This document shows, one piece after another, positions 26,352 to 35,349 of a stretch of 64,000 bases of DNA. Below the pieces are notes generated by a model. That model ran no database searches. It saw nothing but the letters and a program-made list of their open reading frames with translations, and was not told the DNA's origin. A program made the position numbers and the translations under genes. The DNA is from Candidatus Flexicrinis affinis (GTDB taxonomy: Bacteria; Chloroflexota; Anaerolineae; Aggregatilineales; Phototrophicaceae). The stretch is from contig JADJWE010000001.1 in the NCBI GenBank assembly GCA_016716525.1, positions 868,001 to 932,000 on the forward strand, given 5' to 3'. How positions within the stretch are numbered: the first letter of the stretch is position 1; each line of letters opens with the position of its first letter.

Positions 26352-27329
26352 ATGGCAAATGCGAATGCTCCCGCCGCCGTTGCGGAACGTGCCGCAGGCG
26401 TGCGCTTCACAAAGGTTGGCAAGCTCTACTACTTCGACTACTCCGAGTATCCCGATCTTCAGCCGGGCGACTTCGTGATTGTCGAAACCGTGCGTGGTCG
26501 TCAAATGGGACAGGTGATGGGATTCACCGTGCCTGACGCCGGCCGCGATCTCAAGCCGATCCTGCGCCCCGCTACGCCGCGCGACCTCGTGCTGCGGCAG
26601 GAGTGGGAATCGCGGCAGGACGAGGCGCTGCAAGCGTGTGTCGAGCGCGCCAAGGAAATCGGCGGACTGCGCGACGTGCGTTTTCATGCCGCGCAGTACA
26701 ACTATGACGGCAGCCTGCTGACGTTCCTGTTCAGCGCGGAGGATCGCGTGAACACGCAGCGGCTCTCCAACGACCTCAAGCGCCAGTTCGACACGGCGAT
26801 CGAATTTCGGCAGATCGGCCCGCGCGATGTCGCCAAGCTGCTGGGCGGTTTTGGCGCCTGCGGCGAGCTGCGCTGCTGCTCAACGTTCCTGACCGACTTC
26901 AGCCCGATCAGCATCAAGATGGCGAAGATGCAGGGGATCTCGCTCAACCCCGAAGAGATCACGGGCATGTGCGGTCGTCTGCGCTGCTGCCTCGTGTATG
27001 AATACGAGCAGTATGTCGAGGCGCGCAAGCACCTGCCTAAGAAGGGCAAACGCATAGGAACGCCGCTGGGCGTGGGCAAGGTGATCGACCTTCAGCCGTT
27101 GGCCGACTTGGTGACGGTGTACATCGAAGAACAGGGTGTCAAGACGTTCACGCGCGAGGACCTGATCCCGCTGGACGAACTCGAAGCGCTGCAGCGCAAG
27201 GCGCAAGAGCCGTGCACCAAGCACGGCGAGGGCGAAGCGTGCGATTGCGGCCAGAAGCCGGGCGAGCGCAATCAGGACAAGCAGGGCAAGAAGAGGTCGG
27301 GCAAACGCAATGACCGACGCGACAGTTAA
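26352..27329 (+). CDS. ricT: RicT/YaaT-like PSP1-domain protein
   Basis: 325 residues from ATG 26352; the frame continues upstream but without a better start. The PSP1 domain has paired cysteine motifs CGELRCCSTF and GMCGRLRCC (about residues 170-220), which in Bacillus RicT take part in Fe-S cluster binding of the RicAFT complex, which affects RNase Y-dependent mRNA maturation and development. RicA and RicF are not visible here. The C-terminus is a charged, lysine-rich tail with extra Cys (CDCGQK), possibly RNA-binding. It overlaps the PIG-L gene by 20 bases. The symbol follows the Bacillus homologue. Confidence 0.88.
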   Translation: MANANAPAAVAERAAGVRFTKVGKLYYFDYSEYPDLQPGDFVIVETVRGRQMGQVMGFTVPDAGRDLKPILRPATPRDLVLRQEWESRQDEALQACVERAKEIGGLRDVRFHAAQYNYDGSLLTFLFSAEDRVNTQRLSNDLKRQFDTAIEFRQIGPRDVAKLLGGFGACGELRCCSTFLTDFSPISIKMAKMQGISLNPEEITGMCGRLRCCLVYEYEQYVEARKHLPKKGKRIGTPLGVGKVIDLQPLADLVTVYIEEQGVKTFTREDLIPLDELEALQRKAQEPCTKHGEGEACDCGQKPGERNQDKQGKKRSGKRNDRRDS

Positions 27330-28023
27330 GCGCGTTCTTGGTGTTTTCGCTCACCCGGATGACTCCGGTTTCTTCTGCGGCGCATCGTTGGCGCGCTGGG
27401 CGGCCCTCGGCGCGCATGTTGTGATCGTCGTCGCCACCAGCGGTGGCAAGGGCAGCGCCGATCCGACGATGACCAGCGACAAACTGACGGCGATCCGTGA
27501 GGAAGAAGAGCGTAAAGCCGTGGCCGAACTCGGCGCGGCGGAAGTCGTGTTCCTTCGCCATACGGACGGCGAGCTCGAACCGAATCTGAAGCTGCGCCGC
27601 GAGATCACGCGGCAGATCCGGCGGGTCAAGCCCGACCTTGTGGTGTCGCTTGATCCGACGGTGTTTTGGTGGGGTACGGGCGGCATCAATCACCCCGATC
27701 ACCGGGCGATTGGCGAGGCGACGCTTGCCGCAGTGTTCCCGACCGCGCGCGACCGTCTAAACTTCCCCGAACTTGAGGTTGACGAAGGACTGGACGTACA
27801 CAAGACGCCGCTTGTTTACATCTCAGGTACGGCCGAGCCGAACGTGATCGTCGACGTTACCGAGTATGTGCGTGTGAAGTTGGCCGCATTGAAGCACCAC
27901 GTCAGCCAGATTGCCGATTACGATGCGATGGTCGAGCGTATCACTAATCGTATGCTCGATCCGAGCGCCCCGCCGGATCAACCGCGCTATATCGAGCGCT
28001 TCCGCGTGATCACGATAGGATAA
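27310..28023 (+). CDS. PIG-L (LmbE-like) family deacetylase
   Basis: 237-residue zinc-dependent N-acetyl sugar deacetylase fold. The metal motif is VFAHPDDSGFFCG near residue 13 (Ser where Glu or Ala is common), with the later HPDHR near 132. Relatives act on GlcNAc-malate in bacillithiol synthesis, on mycothiol precursors, or on antibiotics; the substrate here is unknown. Overlaps ricT, and the M20 hydrolase starts five bases later, so the three are probably one operon. Confidence 0.88.
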   Translation: MTDATVKRVLGVFAHPDDSGFFCGASLARWAALGAHVVIVVATSGGKGSADPTMTSDKLTAIREEEERKAVAELGAAEVVFLRHTDGELEPNLKLRREITRQIRRVKPDLVVSLDPTVFWWGTGGINHPDHRAIGEATLAAVFPTARDRLNFPELEVDEGLDVHKTPLVYISGTAEPNVIVDVTEYVRVKLAALKHHVSQIADYDAMVERITNRMLDPSAPPDQPRYIERFRVITIG

Positions 28024-28028
28024 TCATC

Positions 28029-29213
28029 ATGAGCAAGATCGACTTTGTACCCGAAGCCGAGGCCCTGCGCGAGGAGATGATCGCCGTACGGCGTGACTTG
28101 CACATGCATCCCGAAACGGCCTTCGAGGAGGTTCGCACGGCAGGGATTGTCGCGGAGACGCTGTCGTCGCTCGGGCTGGAGGTCCAAACCGGGGTCGGCA
28201 AGACCGGCGTCGTGGCGATGCTTGACGGCTCGGACGATGGGCCTACGGTGCTTGTCCGTGCCGACATGGATGCACTCCCGATCGTGGAGGCGAACAAGGT
28301 CGCTTACGTCTCACAATCGGCGGGCAAAATGCACGCCTGCGGCCACGACGCGCACACGGCAATCGGTCTCGCTGTCGCGAAGATGCTCACCAAGCACAAA
28401 GACCGGATCCACGGGCGGGTCAAGTTCGTTTTTCAGCCCGCGGAAGAGATTGCAAGCGGGGCGCAGGCCATGATCAAGGACGGGGCGCTGGCCAACCCTC
28501 GGCCTGACGTCAGCCTTGGTCTGCACGTTTGGAATTCGCTCCCGGTCGGCAAGCTCGGCGTAGCCGACGGGCCGACGATGGCAGGCTCTTCCCTGTGGAC
28601 GGCGACAATAACGGGCAAGGGATCGCACGGCGCTGCCCCGCATCTGGGTATCGATCCGGTGGTGTGCGCTGCGCACATTATCACCGCCCTGCAGTCGATC
28701 GTCGCGCGCAACGTCGATCCGATGGACACGGCTGTTGTCAGCGCGACTCAGGTCCACGCCGGCGACACGCACAACGTCATTCCGCAGACCGCCACGCTGA
28801 CCGGCACGATGCGCGCCTTCAAGACCGAGGTTCGCGATCTGGTGACGAAGCGGATGGACCAGATTATTCACGGGGTTGCGGCTTCACTGGGCTGCGAGGC
28901 GGAATTCCATATCGAGCACCGAACTGGACCGGTCGTCAACCATGCCGATGTCGGCAGCCGCTTGCGTCCACTCTTCAGCAACATCGTAGGTGCGGAGAAT
29001 CTCGACCTTACTACGCGGACCATGGGGGGCGAGGATATGTCGTTCTTCATGACTGAGGTGCCGGGCATGTTCTTCTTCGTGGGGTCCGCCAACGAGGCAC
29101 GTGGCCTGAACTACGGTCACCATCACCCGCAGTTCGACATTGACGAAGACGCGCTGCCGCTTGGGGCGGCGTTGCTGGCGACAGCGGTCGCGGAGTATGT
29201 GATACCGGAATGA
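28029..29213 (+). CDS. M20-family amidohydrolase
   Basis: 394-residue peptidase M20D-like amidohydrolase (hippurate hydrolase / IAA-amino acid hydrolase class). LHMHPETAFEEVRT at the N-terminus, the metal site RADMDALPI and MHACGHDAHTA near residue 95, and FQPAEEIASGA with the Glu pair near 140, then the C-terminal HHPQFDID. Such enzymes remove N-acyl groups from amino acids. Co-directional and tightly packed with the PIG-L gene; overlaps the next gene by four bases. Confidence 0.92.
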   Translation: MSKIDFVPEAEALREEMIAVRRDLHMHPETAFEEVRTAGIVAETLSSLGLEVQTGVGKTGVVAMLDGSDDGPTVLVRADMDALPIVEANKVAYVSQSAGKMHACGHDAHTAIGLAVAKMLTKHKDRIHGRVKFVFQPAEEIASGAQAMIKDGALANPRPDVSLGLHVWNSLPVGKLGVADGPTMAGSSLWTATITGKGSHGAAPHLGIDPVVCAAHIITALQSIVARNVDPMDTAVVSATQVHAGDTHNVIPQTATLTGTMRAFKTEVRDLVTKRMDQIIHGVAASLGCEAEFHIEHRTGPVVNHADVGSRLRPLFSNIVGAENLDLTTRTMGGEDMSFFMTEVPGMFFFVGSANEARGLNYGHHHPQFDIDEDALPLGAALLATAVAEYVIPE

Positions 29214-29887
29214 CCGACTCTGTGGCACTCGAGTGGATCAGCGGCGACGGGTGGCTTGTATTGGCCGAACCCGACGATGACCCGTCGGGCGCGCTTCGGG
29301 CCAGTGCGTTGCATAAGCTTGGCGCCGACCGCGGGTTTGCGTTCCTCGGCCTCAGCGAATCGACCGGGGATGCCGAGATGGCCGATATGGAGGACCTTGG
29401 CGCGCCGACTGCGTACTTGATCAACGTAATGACCGAGGACGACGACACCATCGTGCGCAATTTGCGGGATGTCGGGCTCATCATGATTGATCCATCGGCC
29501 GACCCGCGCCGCATGCTCGACGCGCTCATCGGCACCACGTCGCTCGCAATGCGCGACGCTTACCTTCGCGGTGCGGTCGTCTACGCGGAAGGCCCATGTG
29601 CGTCATTATTCGGCGCATGCTGGCGATCGTCCGGTGGCGCGCTGCACGAAGGCTTAGGCTGGATTAGTGACGCCCAACTCGTGTTTGGTGTCGCCGATCA
29701 GGCGGAACTGCGCGCCACTGTCCGTCCAACGTTCGATACGCGCCCGCATACCGTCGCACTTGGAGTTCCGAGTGGATCGGCGCTCGCGCTCGGTCCCTCA
29801 GGCCAGATCGAGGTGTGGGGGCCGAACCCCATTTCCGTAACGCTCGGGCCGGGGATGATCCAGAACCCCACCAAGCCCTCCAACTAA
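29210..29887 (+). CDS. Hypothetical protein (possible peptidase S51/cyanophycinase-like fold)
   Basis: 225 residues I do not recognise with confidence. No signal peptide or membrane segment. The order of a hydrophobic strand and LGLSES, then MIDPSADPRRMLDAL and GAVVYAEGPCASLFGA recalls the flavodoxin-like core of S51 peptidases and cyanophycinases, in which a similar GGTSAGA elbow holds the nucleophile; here the elbow would be EGPCASLFG, with Cys. That likeness is weak. ATGA overlap with the M20 gene argues for joint function in peptide or amide breakdown. Confidence 0.6.
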   Translation: MTDSVALEWISGDGWLVLAEPDDDPSGALRASALHKLGADRGFAFLGLSESTGDAEMADMEDLGAPTAYLINVMTEDDDTIVRNLRDVGLIMIDPSADPRRMLDALIGTTSLAMRDAYLRGAVVYAEGPCASLFGACWRSSGGALHEGLGWISDAQLVFGVADQAELRATVRPTFDTRPHTVALGVPSGSALALGPSGQIEVWGPNPISVTLGPGMIQNPTKPSN

Positions 29888-29926
29888 CGTCAGCCTGCAT
29901 TTCGAGTTTACGCCGGGGAGACTGGC

Positions 29927-31213
29927 ATGCCTGTCACGATTATTCTGGGCGCCCAATGGGGCGATGAAGGGAAAGGCCGTGCTGTTGACTACATCAGCGC
30001 GCAGGCCGATGTAACCGCACGCGCGACGGGCGGCGACAACGCCGGTCACACGCTCAATGTCGGCGAACGCCTTCTGAAGCTGCACCTCGTGCCGTCAGGA
30101 ATCCTGCACCCGCATGTCGCGTGTGTATTGGGCAACGGCATGGTGATCAACCCGGTCAATCTGGTCAAAGAAATCGACGAACTGCGCGAATTTGGTCTGG
30201 ACGTGTCGCCGGAACGGCTCAAGGTCAGTACGCGGGCGCACCTGATCACGGCGGCACATCTTGCGCTGGATCGGGCCAGCGAGCGTGAGCGCGGCGACGG
30301 CAAGATTGGAACGACCCTACGCGGGATCGGCCCAGCCTACAGCGACAAGGTCGACCGGCGGGGGATACGCGCTGGCGAAATGATCGACGTCGAAGCGTTT
30401 GCGCAGCAGCTCGAAGATGCCCTGTCACGTACCAACGCCGATCTTGCCCGGCGTGGTGCCGACCTGATCGACGTCAGTGGGGCCGTCGAGCGGTATGTCG
30501 AGGCCGCATCTCGCCTGCGCCCGTATTTGACCGACACGTCGACGCTCATCGACGACGCGCTGCGGGCCGGAAAGCGTGTTGTGGTCGAGGGTGCCCAAGG
30601 CACGCTGCTTGACGTGGATTTCGGCTCTTATCCGTTCGTCACCAGCTCCTCGCCCACGGTCGGCGGTGCGCTGACCGGCCTCGGCTTCGGCCCGACTCAC
30701 GTCGATCGCGTCGTCGGTGTGGCAAAGGCGTTCTCGACGCGGGTTGGGAGCGGCCCCATGCCGACCGAACTCGACGGCCCGCTGTCCGACCGGCTGCGTG
30801 GGACCGGCGCCAACTTCTGGGACGAGTACGGGACGACCACCGGGCGCCCCCGCCGCGTGGGATGGCTCGATGGCGTGATCTTACGCTATGCGTGTGTCAT
30901 CAATGGCTTTACCGAACTGGTGCTGACCAAGCTGGACATTCTCAGTGGATTGGAGTCACTCAAGATTTGCACCGCCTATGAAATCGACGGGGAGCGTACG
31001 ACCGAGGTCCCCGCTTCGATCGAAGAGCTGGCGCGTGCGATTCCGGTCTACGAGACGTTTCCCGGCTGGGCAGAGGACGTAAGCGGCATGCGCCGCATGA
31101 GTGATATGCCCGCCAACGCCCGGCGCTACCTCGATGCGATTGCCGAGCTGTGCCGAACCCCGATCGACGTGGTCAGCGTCGGGCCGGAGCGCGCGCAGCT
31201 TGTCCATTCGTAG
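29927..31213 (+). CDS. purA: Adenylosuccinate synthetase
   Basis: GTP-dependent joining of IMP and aspartate in AMP synthesis. 428 residues. GAQWGDEGKGRAVDYI is the P-loop with the catalytic Asp, GGDNAGHTL holds the catalytic His (Asp replaces the common second Asn), and TTTGRPRRVGWLD is the IMP/Asp-binding stretch. GGGGAG at about 29914-29919 precedes ATG 29927. Stands with a 40-base gap after the hypothetical gene. Confidence 0.96.
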   Translation: MPVTIILGAQWGDEGKGRAVDYISAQADVTARATGGDNAGHTLNVGERLLKLHLVPSGILHPHVACVLGNGMVINPVNLVKEIDELREFGLDVSPERLKVSTRAHLITAAHLALDRASERERGDGKIGTTLRGIGPAYSDKVDRRGIRAGEMIDVEAFAQQLEDALSRTNADLARRGADLIDVSGAVERYVEAASRLRPYLTDTSTLIDDALRAGKRVVVEGAQGTLLDVDFGSYPFVTSSSPTVGGALTGLGFGPTHVDRVVGVAKAFSTRVGSGPMPTELDGPLSDRLRGTGANFWDEYGTTTGRPRRVGWLDGVILRYACVINGFTELVLTKLDILSGLESLKICTAYEIDGERTTEVPASIEELARAIPVYETFPGWAEDVSGMRRMSDMPANARRYLDAIAELCRTPIDVVSVGPERAQLVHS

Positions 31214-31221
31214 GGCGTACC

Positions 31222-32136
31222 GTGTTCAACTACCCCGGCGCTTTCGATCCATTCGCTTCCCGGCTGTATCCGCCGCAAACTGTCGTGTCGCTGGTACCCA
31301 GCGTCACCGAGTCGCTGTATGAGTTGGGCTTAGGGTCACGTGTGTTGGGTGTCACCGACTACTGTACGCGCCCGGCCGAACAGGTCCGGTACCAGACGCG
31401 GCTAGGAGGGACGAAGAACCCCGATATCGCCAAGATCGTGGCGACCGCTCCAGAGCTTGTGATCGTGAACGTCGAGGAGAACCGCCGCGAAGACGTCGAT
31501 GCAATGCTGGCAGCAGGCCTGAACGTGTGGGTTACTCATCCGCGGACGGTTCGCGATGCGATCAACCTGCTGTGGACGATCATGTCGGTGTTCGAGGTGC
31601 CTGAGCGCTCGGAGCGCGTGCGTCACCTCGAGCGCATGTACGACTGGGTGTCGAGCGCGACGCGCGCCAAAGAGCAGGACGGCAAACTTCCAACCGTGTT
31701 TGTGCCGATCTGGCTCGACCCGTTGATGACGTTTAACGGCGACACGTACATTCATGACGTCCTCCATGTGTGCGGCGCGCTGTCGGTGTTTGTCGACCGC
31801 GAACGGCGGTATCCGCTGGCCGCCGATACCGGGGAAGGCGAAGCCTATGCGCCCGATGATCCGCGAGCTGCGGGGCGCGATGTGCGCTATCCGCGAATTC
31901 GGCTTGACGAGGTCGAGGCGGCACAGCCAGATATCGTCTTGCTGCCTGACGAACCATTCCAGTTTGACGAACAGCATCGAAGTATGTTCGAATCGTTAGA
32001 TACTCCCGCTGCGCGGTTCGGGCGAATACATCTGGTGGATGGTTCCCTGTTGACGTGGCATGGGACTCGTCTGGCCGCTGCCCTGCAAGAGCTGCCGATA
32101 TTGCTTGAGGTACCTGATGTCGACTCCCCCCGATGA
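31222..32136 (+). CDS. Helical-backbone metal/cobalamin receptor-like protein without signal peptide
   Basis: 304 residues from GTG 31222, chosen because earlier in-frame codons overlap purA and read as basic shadow sequence. VVSLVPSVTESLYELGLGSRVLGVTDYC is the start of the BtuF/FepB-type substrate-binding fold, followed by GGTKNPDIAKIVATAPELVIVN. No signal peptide or lipobox is visible, so unlike BtuF it should be cytoplasmic, and no ABC transporter genes adjoin. It may bind or sense a cofactor such as cobalamin or heme inside the cell; that is inference. Overlaps the next small gene by 20 bases. Confidence 0.75.
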   Translation: MFNYPGAFDPFASRLYPPQTVVSLVPSVTESLYELGLGSRVLGVTDYCTRPAEQVRYQTRLGGTKNPDIAKIVATAPELVIVNVEENRREDVDAMLAAGLNVWVTHPRTVRDAINLLWTIMSVFEVPERSERVRHLERMYDWVSSATRAKEQDGKLPTVFVPIWLDPLMTFNGDTYIHDVLHVCGALSVFVDRERRYPLAADTGEGEAYAPDDPRAAGRDVRYPRIRLDEVEAAQPDIVLLPDEPFQFDEQHRSMFESLDTPAARFGRIHLVDGSLLTWHGTRLAAALQELPILLEVPDVDSPR

Positions 32137-32485
32137 TCCGCGCAGCCACGGGCGCACGCCACCGACTCAAGAGACCCTGCTGGCGGCGCTTCACGAGATA
32201 CGCTCAGCAGCCAACGCCGGCCTTTTGCACGTGAGCCAGATTGCCTCGGCCGGCGAGCTGGGCCGGCAGCAGAACGACCATCAGCGCGCCGCACTCCACG
32301 CCGTTCAGTCGATCCTGCGCGTCATTGAACACACGATCGGCCTGCCGTCGCATCGACCTGCAGCACGGGCAGCAAACGAACACTGGAATGCGCTGGAGCA
32401 CTCCGACCCGCTCGACGATCGCTTCCAAGACGCGCCGGTCATGCTGGACGACCGGCAGGGCCGCGACGACCAGATGATCTCCTGA
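32117..32485 (+). CDS. Small hypothetical protein
   Basis: 122 residues from ATG 32117, with TTGAGG a few bases upstream. A Pro-rich start leads into a predicted amphipathic helical region (TLLAALHEIRSAANAGLL to LRVIEHTIG) and a polar, acidic C-terminus. No membrane segment and no domain that I recognise. Its overlap with the preceding receptor-like gene suggests co-expression. Confidence 0.55.
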   Translation: MSTPPDDPRSHGRTPPTQETLLAALHEIRSAANAGLLHVSQIASAGELGRQQNDHQRAALHAVQSILRVIEHTIGLPSHRPAARAANEHWNALEHSDPLDDRFQDAPVMLDDRQGRDDQMIS

Positions 32486-32555
32486 GACCCTAACGCACGG
32501 CGCACGTGTGCGCTACAATACGCGTGAGAAACCCCTGAGCAGAAGCTGACGCTGC

Positions 32556-32584
32556 TTGCGTTGGCTTGTGACGATTTGTACAAT
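32556..32584 (+). promoter_or_regulatory. Candidate promoter of the ctaA-ctaB group
   Basis: TTGCGT (32556-32561), a 17-base spacer and TACAAT (32579-32584), 25 bases before the GTG of the small membrane protein. Spacing is ideal; the -35 is only partly conserved. Confidence 0.5.
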
Positions 32585-32609
32585 GGCAGCATGACTGTGG
32601 GAGGTCCCT

Positions 32610-32933
32610 GTGAAGCGGTTGGCCCTGCTCATCCTGATCTTGGCAATTCTCGGTGCAGGCGGCACGCTGACGGCGCTGACAGGCACGGACTGGTCGGCGA
32701 CAGCGCTGCCGGGCGCCAAAGTACAATGTGCCGACCCGTCGTGTTCGGTGTTTCTCGCCGAGCCTTGGCAGGCGGGCCAGTTCATCCTGTTGGTGGGGTT
32801 CATCCTGTTCAATATGATCGGCATCGGCGCAACGCTTGCGATTGTGCTGTGGTTCCTCAACAAGCAGGTTGCCACCGTTCGGGCGCAGCCTTCCGCCAGC
32901 GCAGATCAAACGGCTTCGATCGAGAAGGCGTAG
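32610..32933 (+). CDS. Small two-helix membrane protein upstream of ctaA
   Basis: 107 residues from GTG 32610, preceded by GGGAGG. A hydrophobic N-terminal segment (4-22) and a second one (about 56-84) flank an outside loop with two Cys (QCADPSCSVFL), which could form a disulfide or bind metal. The C-terminus is Ala/Ser-rich. The family is unknown to me; its position directly before ctaA and ctaB suggests a role in terminal oxidase assembly. Confidence 0.6.
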   Translation: MKRLALLILILAILGAGGTLTALTGTDWSATALPGAKVQCADPSCSVFLAEPWQAGQFILLVGFILFNMIGIGATLAIVLWFLNKQVATVRAQPSASADQTASIEKA

Positions 32934-32975
32934 GATCTCAGCCTCGGTATTCGCACGAGGAGTAACATCGAATCC

Positions 32976-33947
32976 ATGGCGACACAAAGTCCATCGCAGC
33001 GACCACGCCTGTTTATCAGGCTCGCGCTGACGACTGCACTGCTGACGATCGGACTGATCCTCTTTGGCGCCGTAGTCCGTGTGACGGACAGCGGCTTGGG
33101 CTGTAATCGTGACTGGCCGTTGTGCGGCGGCACGATTTTCCCGCCGCTGGACAACCTGACGGCGTGGATCGAATGGCTGCACCGGCTGTTCGCCATTCTG
33201 ATCGGCTTGTTGGGCGTCGGTATGCTGGTGACGGCCGTGCGAGCTTTCCGTCAGCGGAACCGCGCCGTACTGTATGGGACAGTGGTAGCGGCAGTGCTGT
33301 TTCTGTTCCAGAGCATTCTCGGCGCGTTGGTGGTCAAGCTCGACCTGCCACCCACGATGGTGACAGTTCATCTAGGCACGGCGATGCTGCTGCTCGCGGC
33401 ACTGCTGTTTGCGTATGTCGGGGCGGTGTACCGCCCGTCGGCATCCTACAGCCGCGATCACGTGAGTTGGCTGATGTTTGCGACGGCGGGTGTGTCCCTG
33501 CTGATCATCCTTACCGGCGCGCTGGTGCGCGGCGGTGGAGCGACGTTGGCGTGTATCGACTGGCCGCTGTGCAACGGCGAGGCGTTTCCGTTTGAGCAAG
33601 GCCCACTGCAAGTCGTGCACATGACCCATCGCTACGCGGTGCTGGCCTTGGGCGTGCTGTTGGGGCTGCTGGTGTGGTACGTTTATCGCTCTGGCCGTCC
33701 GTCGCTCTCGCGGTGGCTGGCGGTCGCTGCGCTCGTCTTCTACGGATTGCAGGCTGCGGTCGGGGCGCTGTTTGTCCTAATGGCAGCGGCCCCGCTGTGG
33801 GGAACCCTGCATGTGGGTTTGGCGGCTTTGACATGGGCCGCGCTTGTTCTCGTCTCGATTATCGAGACTGTCAACACGGGCTGGGTGAAGCTCGATAATC
33901 GTGAGGTGGAATGGCATCAACTGTCCGGGAGCAAGCTCCCCAGCTAG
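32976..33947 (+). CDS. ctaA: Heme A synthase (COX15/CtaA)
   Basis: Oxidises heme O to heme A in the cytoplasmic membrane, for aa3-type oxidases. 323 residues with eight hydrophobic segments in two four-helix halves. Each half has the heme-ligand pattern: GAVVRVTDSGLGCNRDWPLCGG with EWLHRLFA, and GALVRGGGATLACIDWPLCNG with HMTHRYAV. The paired Cys in the first outside loop is only partial (one Cys in each GC/LC). It overlaps ctaB by 37 bases. Confidence 0.95.
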   Translation: MATQSPSQRPRLFIRLALTTALLTIGLILFGAVVRVTDSGLGCNRDWPLCGGTIFPPLDNLTAWIEWLHRLFAILIGLLGVGMLVTAVRAFRQRNRAVLYGTVVAAVLFLFQSILGALVVKLDLPPTMVTVHLGTAMLLLAALLFAYVGAVYRPSASYSRDHVSWLMFATAGVSLLIILTGALVRGGGATLACIDWPLCNGEAFPFEQGPLQVVHMTHRYAVLALGVLLGLLVWYVYRSGRPSLSRWLAVAALVFYGLQAAVGALFVLMAAAPLWGTLHVGLAALTWAALVLVSIIETVNTGWVKLDNREVEWHQLSGSKLPS

Positions 33948-34804
33948 GTGACACACTCCGCAGCTATCTGGCGCTGGCGAAGCTCCGGATCGTGCTGCTG
34001 CTGGTGTTTACAACGGTTACGGCGATGTTCATCGCGGCCGATGGCGCGCCGCGAGCCGACATCCTGATCTTGACGACGCTCGGCGGGGCGCTTGCGGCAG
34101 GCGGGGCCAGCGCGGTCAACCAGTTCTGGGACCGAGATATGGACGCGAAGATGTCGCGCACCGCTCGTCGCCCAATTCCGGCCGGGCGCGTGTCCCCGAC
34201 CAATGCCCTGATCTACGGTATTGCGCTCATCGCGTGGGCGACGTTTATCCTCTCGATGGTGAACTGGCTCACGGCGCTGTTGGCGCTGGGCGGGGCGTTC
34301 TACTACATCGTGATCTACACGATGATTCTGAAACGCAACACGGTCGTCAACATCCTGATCGGCGGTGGAGCAGGGGCGATGCCCGTGCTCGTCGGTTGGG
34401 CGGCAGTCACCGGGACCGTCGGCTTCGAGGCGCTCATCCTGTTTGCGATCGTGTTCTACTGGACGCCGCCGCATAGCTGGGCATTGGCGCTGCTGGTCAA
34501 CACAGATTACGCCCGCGCCGATGTCCCGATGATGCCTGTGGCGCGCGGTGAAGAAGCGACGCGACAGCAGATTCTGCTGTACTCGGTGCAGCTTCTGTTG
34601 GTATCGGTGATGCCGTTTTTGTTCGGAACGCTCGGCGGGATCTATCTGGTTGGTGCGGTCGTGCTGGGCATCGGGCTGGTGTACATGTCGGTTCGCTTGA
34701 TCCGGCTGAAGGACAAGGCCATCGCACGTGCGACGTACAAGTACAGCACGTCGTATCTCGCCTTCCTGTTTCTGTTGATGATTGTCGACCGCATCCTGCT
34801 TTAG
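33911..34804 (+). CDS. ctaB: Protoheme IX farnesyltransferase
   Basis: Adds a farnesyl group to heme B to give heme O, the substrate of CtaA. 297-residue UbiA-type membrane prenyltransferase with about nine hydrophobic segments. NQFWDRDMDAKMSRTARRP is the first Asp-rich motif and NTDYARADVPMMPV the second conserved region. The start ATG 33911 lies inside ctaA; family members start slightly before LALAKLRIVLLL, in agreement. Confidence 0.96.
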   Translation: MASTVREQAPQLGDTLRSYLALAKLRIVLLLVFTTVTAMFIAADGAPRADILILTTLGGALAAGGASAVNQFWDRDMDAKMSRTARRPIPAGRVSPTNALIYGIALIAWATFILSMVNWLTALLALGGAFYYIVIYTMILKRNTVVNILIGGGAGAMPVLVGWAAVTGTVGFEALILFAIVFYWTPPHSWALALLVNTDYARADVPMMPVARGEEATRQQILLYSVQLLLVSVMPFLFGTLGGIYLVGAVVLGIGLVYMSVRLIRLKDKAIARATYKYSTSYLAFLFLLMIVDRILL

Positions 34805-34857
34805 CGCGTGCGGCGTCGGTCCCGAACACCGGGCCGTCGAAGGTCAGGACATCCCGA

Positions 34858-35349
34858 ATGAGTAACCAAACGACTCGCAAGACATCGGTCTGGCCGGTAG
34901 TGGTCGCTGGCCTGTTTCTAGTCGGCTTTGCCGCGCTGTTCGTCAGCGAACTGCTGCAGTTGAGCGGCGGAGAATCTGGCTTGCCACCTGCCGACGAAAC
35001 GCTCTCTTCGCAGACGTATCAGGAAGTCGTGGATGCACTGCTGGTCGACGCCGATGCCGAACGCGGGGAATCGCTTGTGCAGCGTTACGGCTGCGTGGCC
35101 TGTCATACGGGTGCAGGTGCGGATAACCGGCTGGCGCCGTATTGGACGGGCCTCGCCGACCGCGCAGCGGAGCGCCACCCGCCGCTATCCGCCGAAGCCT
35201 ACCTCTATGAGTCGATCGTGTACCCCCGCGCGGTCGACATCGAAGGGTATACTGGCAACATGCCGTTGATCTATGGAAGTCAAATTCCCGAAGACGATCT
35301 CGGCAGCATCATTGCTTATTTGCTGACGTTTCGGGGCGATTCGGATTGA
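34858..35349 (+). CDS. Membrane-anchored c-type cytochrome
   Basis: 163 residues. An N-terminal membrane anchor (about 12-35) without cleavage site is followed by one heme-binding motif CVACH (residues 79-83). The likely axial Met is in GNMPLIYG near 138, and the final helix EDDLGSIIAYLLTF is typical of class I cytochromes c. It would face outwards and carry electrons, perhaps to the oxidase that CtaA and CtaB equip; no oxidase subunit is in the window. Its stop overlaps the rqcH start. Confidence 0.88.
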   Translation: MSNQTTRKTSVWPVVVAGLFLVGFAALFVSELLQLSGGESGLPPADETLSSQTYQEVVDALLVDADAERGESLVQRYGCVACHTGAGADNRLAPYWTGLADRAAERHPPLSAEAYLYESIVYPRAVDIEGYTGNMPLIYGSQIPEDDLGSIIAYLLTFRGDSD

